A DNA stretch of 64,000 bases from contig JAKLFE010000008.1 of the NCBI GenBank assembly GCA_022711355.1, forward strand, positions 41,455 to 105,454, given 5' to 3'. The stretch comes from Spirochaetota bacterium. Lineage in GTDB: Bacteria > Spirochaetota > Spirochaetia > Treponematales > Rectinemataceae. Both the position numbers and the translations under genes were made by a program. Below are positions 59,527 through 64,000 of this stretch, one piece after another (position 1 is the stretch's first letter; each line of letters opens with the position of its first letter). A model generated the notes under the pieces. It was not told where the DNA came from and did not search any database. It was given only the letters and a program-made list of their open reading frames with translations.

Positions 59527-61068
59527 TCAGGGCCCCCCGGCCTCGGGCGGGAGCCGGTCGTCGGCGTTGCCCGAGGACAGGTTCCCCGCGAAGCGGTTCC
59601 CGCCCTCCTCGGCGTAGACCGCGAAGGCCCTGCCCCGGGGATTGTCGAAGACGCGGTTCTCCCTGATCGAGCAGGCCGAGGGGGCCCCGGCGCGGGAATG
59701 GCCCTCGGCCTTGTCGCGGGCCAGGGCTATGCCGACGAAGCCCTCCCCCGGATTGCCCTCGATCAGGTTCCCCTCGACCGCCGTGCCCGGGGCGAAGCCC
59801 AGGAGGATGCCGATCCCCCGCGGCCGCGAGCAGCCGCGTATGCGGTTGCCCCTGATCACCGTGCCCGGGCTCCCGTAGCGGACCGAGATCCCCTGGAGGC
59901 AATCGAGTATCTCGTTCCCGGCGACGAGGTTGCCCGGGCCGCTCTTGTCGTGGGCGACGCTCGTCCCGCCGGAGTTGCCTAGCCCTATCGCCGCCCCTCC
60001 CCGGCAGCCACGCACCGTGTTGCCGGAGATCTCGTTGGCGTACTCGTCCTCGCCGTGGAGGTCGATCGAGTCGAGGGCCGTGCCCTCGAAGGAGCAGCCC
60101 GAGACGAGGTTGTGGTGGGCCCAGTACTGGATGAGGGCGGCGTGCCGGATGTAGGGCCCCTCGCTCCGGCACTCGAGGATCGCGTTGTAGCAGCTGTCGT
60201 CGAGCGTGCCCAGGTTCGGGTTCGCGTAACGCTCCGAGTTGTCGAGGGAGTTGTCGGGCTTGCCGGAGAGCTGGAAGCCGTAGCCGCAGCCCCCCCCGCC
60301 CAGGTCGGTGGCCAGGCGGGCGACGCAGCGCGAGACCAGGACCTCGCGGCAGCCCCGGTCGACCCTGATCCCGATGTTGATGAACCTCTCCACCGCTACG
60401 TCCTCGACGAGGACCCGCTCGCAGGGCCTGCCGCCCCCGGCCTCGAGGCGGAGCTGGTTGTTCGGCCCCCCGTGGCCGGGATTGTTCCGCGTCGCGTCGA
60501 GGGAGAGCTCGCCGGTCCAGGTCGAGGAGAGGGTCAGGCTCGAGATCGCGAGCTCGCTGACGCCCGAGCCGAGGACCGCGACGTAGCGGTTCGAGCCCGC
60601 GGGCTTCCGCGCCGAGTAGGCCTCGTCGAAGCTCGTCCGGAGGATCGTTCCCTCGCGGCTCTGGCCCCGGAGCGAGACCCCGCACTTAAGGAGGATGTTC
60701 GCGCGTCGATCAGCGGAGCTCGGCGAGGCCAGGAGGTAGGTTCCCTCGGGGAAGTAGAGCTCGTCCCCGGGCCGGGCCGCGGCGAGGGCGGCCTCGATGG
60801 CGGGCCGCGCGTCGGCCTTCCCGCCCCGGTCGGCCAGGAAGGGGGCGGCCGTCACGTCGAGGCTCCGGCCCGCCGCGGGCGCGGGACGGCGGATGGGGCG
60901 GGGCAGGCCTGCCTCGTCGTAGAGCCCGGCGCGCGGCCCTGCCGGGGCGGGGAGGGCCGCGGCGCTCGGGGCTGAGGCGGGGTCCGCGGGGGAGCTCCGC
61001 GCCGCGGCGAGGGCGAGGGCCGCCGCCGCGAGGGCGGCGCGGGCTCTGGGCGAGGCTCGATCCATCAT
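59527..61068 (-). CDS. Secreted right-handed beta-helix protein
   Basis: 513 residues, GGGAGG before the ATG at 61068 and an Ala-rich signal peptide. The N-terminal D-A-R-P-A-I-E-A-A-L-A-A-A-R-P-G-D-E-L-Y-F-P-E-G-T-Y is the pectate-lyase-type head; repeated N-x-I-x-G/N turn segments (G-N-E-I-L-D-C, G-N-R-I-R-G-C, E-G-N-L-I-E-G-N) form the coil. Polysaccharide binding or cleavage is likely; no certain catalytic residues. Confidence 0.82.
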   Translation of the reverse strand: MMDRASPRARAALAAAALALAAARSSPADPASAPSAAALPAPAGPRAGLYDEAGLPRPIRRPAPAAGRSLDVTAAPFLADRGGKADARPAIEAALAAARPGDELYFPEGTYLLASPSSADRRANILLKCGVSLRGQSREGTILRTSFDEAYSARKPAGSNRYVAVLGSGVSELAISSLTLSSTWTGELSLDATRNNPGHGGPNNQLRLEAGGGRPCERVLVEDVAVERFINIGIRVDRGCREVLVSRCVARLATDLGGGGCGYGFQLSGKPDNSLDNSERYANPNLGTLDDSCYNAILECRSEGPYIRHAALIQYWAHHNLVSGCSFEGTALDSIDLHGEDEYANEISGNTVRGCRGGAAIGLGNSGGTSVAHDKSGPGNLVAGNEILDCLQGISVRYGSPGTVIRGNRIRGCSRPRGIGILLGFAPGTAVEGNLIEGNPGEGFVGIALARDKAEGHSRAGAPSACSIRENRVFDNPRGRAFAVYAEEGGNRFAGNLSSGNADDRLPPEAGGP

Positions 61069-61171
61069 GCTGCCTCCCGGCTGGGCCTGGATCATACGCC
61101 GCCCGGAGCCCCGCGGGGAAGGCTCGGCCGCGGAGCTTGCCCCGGGGCCTCGCCCGCGCTAGGCTCAAGGC

Positions 61172-61732
61172 ATGATCAAGCCCGGGCGCTGGAAAGAGCT
61201 CTCCTCGCGCAGCCTCGCCGACTGCCGCATCTTCGACGTGAGCGCGAGCGAGCGCGAGTCCGACTCGGGCAAGCGGGGCAGCTTCTACCTCGTCAACAGC
61301 CTCGACTGGGCGGGGGTCATCCCCGTGGTGGACTCGAGCGCGGGGCGGATGCTCGTCATGATCCGGCAGTTCCGCCACGGGACGGGACGGCTCTGCCTCG
61401 AGTTCCCCGGCGGCGCGGTGGAGCCCGGCGAGGACCCCTCGCTGGCCGTGGCCCGCGAGCTCGTCGAGGAGACGGGCTACGCTCCCGAGATGCTGATCCC
61501 CATCGGGGACCTCTCGCCCAATCCCGCCTTCATGACCAACGCCTTCCACGCCTTCGTCGCCGAGGGCTGCCGGCCCGCGCGGGTCCAGGAGCTCGACGAG
61601 AACGAGGAGATCGAGGTCCTCCTCGTGCCGGAGCGCGAGGCCATCGACCTCGTCGCGGCCGAGGACAACGCCCACGCCCTCATGACCGCGGCCCTCTTCC
61701 TCTACATGCGCTACCGGGGCTTAAGCCTCTAG
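61172..61732 (+). CDS. Nudix hydrolase (ADP-ribose pyrophosphatase type)
   Basis: 186 residues. Complete Nudix box: G-G-A-V-E-P-G-E-D, then R-E-L-V-E-E-T-G-Y. The N-terminal strand pattern and F-R-H-G-T segment resemble NudF-like ADP-sugar pyrophosphatases. It clears ADP-ribose or related nucleotides. Confidence 0.88.
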   Translation: MIKPGRWKELSSRSLADCRIFDVSASERESDSGKRGSFYLVNSLDWAGVIPVVDSSAGRMLVMIRQFRHGTGRLCLEFPGGAVEPGEDPSLAVARELVEETGYAPEMLIPIGDLSPNPAFMTNAFHAFVAEGCRPARVQELDENEEIEVLLVPEREAIDLVAAEDNAHALMTAALFLYMRYRGLSL

Positions 61733-61749
61733 GCCGCCGGAATGACGCG

Positions 61750-62631
61750 TTAGCCGATCCTGATCGAGTACTCCGCCTCGAAGGACTTGTCCGGCGCGAG
61801 GCGGAGGACGCCCTCCTTGTCCCGCAGCTCCTGGGTCGAGCCGGCCAGCGGCATGATGCCGTACCAGGGCTCGATGCAGACGAAGGGGCAGGGGCCATGG
61901 TCGTTGTCCTTGGGCGACCAGAGCCCCAGGCTCGGGAAGCCGGGGAAGGACAGCTCTACGAAGCGGCCCGACCTCCTGCTCCGCAGGGTCGCGCGCCGCG
62001 AGGCGGGGCTCGCGAGGACGACCGCGCCCTTCTCGAACAGCGCCGCCTGAAGGCCGACGCGGTCCTGGCCCGCGAGGAAGGGCTCGGCCTCGCCCGTGCG
62101 GACGTTGTCCGAGTTGAGGAGGAGCCGGTCGACGCGCTCGGCCTTCTCGAAGAGGATCTCGTAGTCCTCGCGCCGCTCGCCCGGGGCCAGCGGGACATTG
62201 AAGCCGGGGTGGGCTCCGATGGAGAAGCTCATCTCCTCGCCGCCCTCGTTCCTCACTTCCCAGCCGACTGAGAGGCGGTCGCCCTCGACCTCGTAGGAGA
62301 CCGCGAGGAGGAAGTCGAAGGGATACAGGGCCCTCGTCGCCTCGTCGCTCCGGAGCTCGAAGCGCATGCGGCCGGGGGAGGAGGAGGCCAGGCGGAAGTC
62401 CCTGCCCCGCGCGAAGCCGTGGTTCCCGAGCGAGTAGGTCCTGCCCCGGTGCGAGAAGGTCCCGCCGGGCAGCGCGCCGACGTTGGGGAAGAGGAGGGGC
62501 GAGCGCCGGTTCCAGAAGGCCGCGTCGCCCTGCCAGAGATACTCGGTGCCGTCGGGGCCCTTGATGCTCTGGAGCTCCGCGCCCTTCTCGGCGGCGCTTA
62601 CCTCGATCTTGCCTGAGCGTATGGTGGCCAT
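61750..62631 (-). CDS. Aldose 1-epimerase-like protein (LacX/YeaD-type)
   Basis: 293 residues. Fold segments: G-A-E-L-Q-S-I, S-P-L-L-F-P-N-V-G, N-H-G-F-A-R, S-I-G-A-H-P-G-F-N (His) and C-I-E-P-W-Y-G late. Likely sugar mutarotase activity. Start at 62631 is by homology; an ATG at 62658 in the same frame is equally possible, and both lie in an inverted repeat. Confidence 0.85.
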   Translation of the reverse strand: MATIRSGKIEVSAAEKGAELQSIKGPDGTEYLWQGDAAFWNRRSPLLFPNVGALPGGTFSHRGRTYSLGNHGFARGRDFRLASSSPGRMRFELRSDEATRALYPFDFLLAVSYEVEGDRLSVGWEVRNEGGEEMSFSIGAHPGFNVPLAPGERREDYEILFEKAERVDRLLLNSDNVRTGEAEPFLAGQDRVGLQAALFEKGAVVLASPASRRATLRSRRSGRFVELSFPGFPSLGLWSPKDNDHGPCPFVCIEPWYGIMPLAGSTQELRDKEGVLRLAPDKSFEAEYSIRIG

Positions 62632-62662
62632 GATGGGGGAGTATACCCCCCCCATCATGGCC
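62626..62662. promoter_or_regulatory. Perfect 14-bp inverted repeat over the epimerase start
   Basis: Arms GGCCATGATGGGGG (62626-62639) and its complement (62649-62662) with a 9-base loop. Both candidate start codons fall in the arms. It may be an operator or an mRNA hairpin that hides the start. Confidence 0.65.
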
Positions 62663-62696
62663 CGGGAAAGGGTCCCTGGCCTTCCCTATAGGGCCG

Positions 62697-63920
62697 TTAT
62701 GCGATCTCCTCTATGGCGAGCGGGTACTTGGACAGGGGCTCGCAGCCCTTGCCGGAGAGGAGGATGGGATTCTCGTAGCGGAAGCCCACCCCCTCGTCCG
62801 GCGCGGCGTACTGCATGGCGCAGATGAGGAGCTCGCCCGCGGCGTACTCGTGGTCAGGATCCGTCCAGTAGGGGAAGGGCCCCTCGATCCTGCCGCCGAT
62901 GCGCCACTCGTCGCCGAAGAGGCCTATGCCGTGCTCGCAGCCGGGCACGACGAAATCGGCGCAGCCGAGCTCCTCGGCCCGGCCGACCATGATGGAGGCC
63001 ATGTCCGAGGGCGTGCGCCCCGCCCGGTAGGCGCCGAGCACGGTGGAGACGAGCTCCACGAAGTTGTCCGCGTGGCGTCGCAGCCGGGCCGAGGCGGGCC
63101 CGATGAGGTAGTTGTGCGAGTGGTCGCCCAGGGCGAGCTTGAACATGGAGTGGAAATCGAGCATGAGCGGCTCCCCCGCCTGGAACTCGCGGGTGGTCGG
63201 GGGGGTGCAGGCGCCGAGGCCCGTGCGGTAGCCCGAGGATATCTCGTTCAGGCCCGCGAAGTTCCACTCCGAGACCGAGCCCGCGCGGCGCATGGCCAGG
63301 GCCGCGATGCCCGCGATCACGGTCTCGGTCATGCCCTTCCAGCCCCCCTTCTCGAGGGCGGCGCGGGCCGCGGCCTGGCCGACGTCCACGATGCGCGAGG
63401 CCTCGCGGAAGCGGGCCACGGTGCCGGGGTCCTTGATGAGCTGGAGCTCGTCCACGATCTCGTGCGAATTGACGAGCTCCCAGCCGGGCAGGGCCCCCTC
63501 GAGGGCGTCCCACTCGTACTTGGTGAGGTTGCCCTCGGGGGTGTAGACCGAGATGCCCGTCTCGACCCCGAGCTTGCCGCCGCCGAGCCCCAGCTCCTCG
63601 GCCAGGAAGGACGCGATGCACGACACCGGATCCTGGCCGCCCATGGGGGCGTAGGCCCGCACCCAGTCGGCGGGGAACCAGGTCTCGTCGGCCAGGCGGG
63701 TCGCGTCGACCAGGAAGGTGAAGACGGCGGGGTCGCCCTGGGCGGGGATCACGAGGTAGCTGTGCCAGGGGCAGAAGGCGTCGAGGACCCAGGAGAGGGT
63801 CCGCGGCCTCGTGCCCAGGTAGGCGGCGAGGCCTCGGTCGCGCATCGCGGCCTGGATCGCCCGCACGCGCGCTGGATTGTCGATGTAGTAGGGGCTGGTC
63901 TTGTCGTCGTTCCTCGGCAT
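62697..63920 (-). CDS. M24-family peptidase/creatinase-like protein
   Basis: 407 residues, AGGAGGAG before the ATG. Pita-bread fold: L-M-L-D-F-H and G-D-H-S-H-N-Y (two Asp ligands), G-C-E-H-G-I-G-L-F-G (His), and a final Y-E-N-P-I-L-L (Glu). The usual E-P-G glutamate segment is M-Q-Y-A-A-P here, so one metal ligand may be missing, as in non-metal creatinase relatives. Xaa-Pro dipeptidase or creatinase-type activity is possible. Confidence 0.82.
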   Translation of the reverse strand: MPRNDDKTSPYYIDNPARVRAIQAAMRDRGLAAYLGTRPRTLSWVLDAFCPWHSYLVIPAQGDPAVFTFLVDATRLADETWFPADWVRAYAPMGGQDPVSCIASFLAEELGLGGGKLGVETGISVYTPEGNLTKYEWDALEGALPGWELVNSHEIVDELQLIKDPGTVARFREASRIVDVGQAAARAALEKGGWKGMTETVIAGIAALAMRRAGSVSEWNFAGLNEISSGYRTGLGACTPPTTREFQAGEPLMLDFHSMFKLALGDHSHNYLIGPASARLRRHADNFVELVSTVLGAYRAGRTPSDMASIMVGRAEELGCADFVVPGCEHGIGLFGDEWRIGGRIEGPFPYWTDPDHEYAAGELLICAMQYAAPDEGVGFRYENPILLSGKGCEPLSKYPLAIEEIA

Positions 63921-63930
63921 CGCGCTCCTC

Positions 63931-64000
63931 CTAGTAGATCGTCGGGACCGTGGACAGGACCTTGTTGATGCGGTCCGCCAGGGGCGCCAGGCGCAGGGCC
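63931..64000 (-). CDS. C-terminal end of an unidentified gene (partial)
   Basis: On the minus strand the frame is open from the window edge to TAG at 63931-63933, ending L-A-D-R-I-N-K-V-L-S-T-V-P-T-I-Y. It ends 10 bp before the M24 gene start, so the two are likely in one operon. The product cannot be named. Confidence 0.6.
   Translation of the reverse strand, partial: ALRLAPLADRINKVLSTVPTIY

Overview
The window is a very GC-rich stretch (third codon positions are almost all G or C) of an anaerobic or facultative bacterial chromosome. It carries a one-chain pyruvate:ferredoxin oxidoreductase, a 2-oxoacid:ferredoxin oxidoreductase and an NfnAB-type transhydrogenase. An EarP gene precedes an EF-P with arginine at position 32, and the topoisomerase I has a long Lys/Ala/Pro tail. 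Two lipobox lipoproteins are tied to a peptide-type ABC transporter. I infer a high-GC spirochaete, but no rRNA or other taxonomic marker is present, so this is only a guess. I saw no tRNA, rRNA, CRISPR array, insertion sequence or phage gene.

Layout. 1-347: end of a probable homoserine dehydrogenase. 482-8295: tightly overlapping operon of two lipoproteins and a peptide-type ABC transporter, closed by a strong terminator. 8561-11410: topA. 11502-18351 (minus): one operon of a ribose-type ABC importer (ATPase, permease, binding protein), a sigma-54 response regulator and an unusual ABC ATPase-PAS-histidine kinase fusion. It starts at a consensus -24/-12 promoter with inverted repeats upstream, and an SDR dehydrogenase is divergent. 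19434-27860: mixed metabolism (DUF2461, metallo-beta-lactamase fold, glutaminase, a DOMON/b561-like pair, KorAB, HicBA, FMN reductase, a helical protein).

27861-37243 is a defence island: a 21-bp minisatellite, a FokI-like nuclease, and a type I restriction operon (hsdR, hsdM, hsdS) with a RelE/HigB-like toxin and an HTH-ImmA/IrrE partner between hsdM and hsdS. The hsdS recognition domains are strikingly AT-rich. Putative operators sit at the hsdR promoter and at an internal promoter in front of the toxin.

37411-49411: NifJ, a nucleotidyltransferase and hexosamine-kinase-like pair, a membrane NapH-like iron-sulfur protein behind a second consensus sigma-54 promoter with a 28-bp palindrome, a nucleoside phosphorylase, a PEBP protein and NfnAB. 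KorAB and NifJ would make reduced ferredoxin, which NfnAB could use with NADH to make NADPH. 49436-56861: a MATE exporter and an IclR-regulated cluster (tripartite tricarboxylate transporter, 2-hydroxyacid dehydrogenase, RraA/aldolase-like protein), probably for import and breakdown of a carboxylic acid. 56866-64000: an M48 peptidase remnant, earP-efp, a beta-helix protein, a Nudix hydrolase, an aldose-epimerase-like protein, an M24 peptidase-like protein and the end of one more gene.

The least ordinary parts are the transporter-linked ABC-histidine kinase with its sigma-54 operon, and the restriction island with its embedded toxin module and neighbouring FokI-like nuclease.
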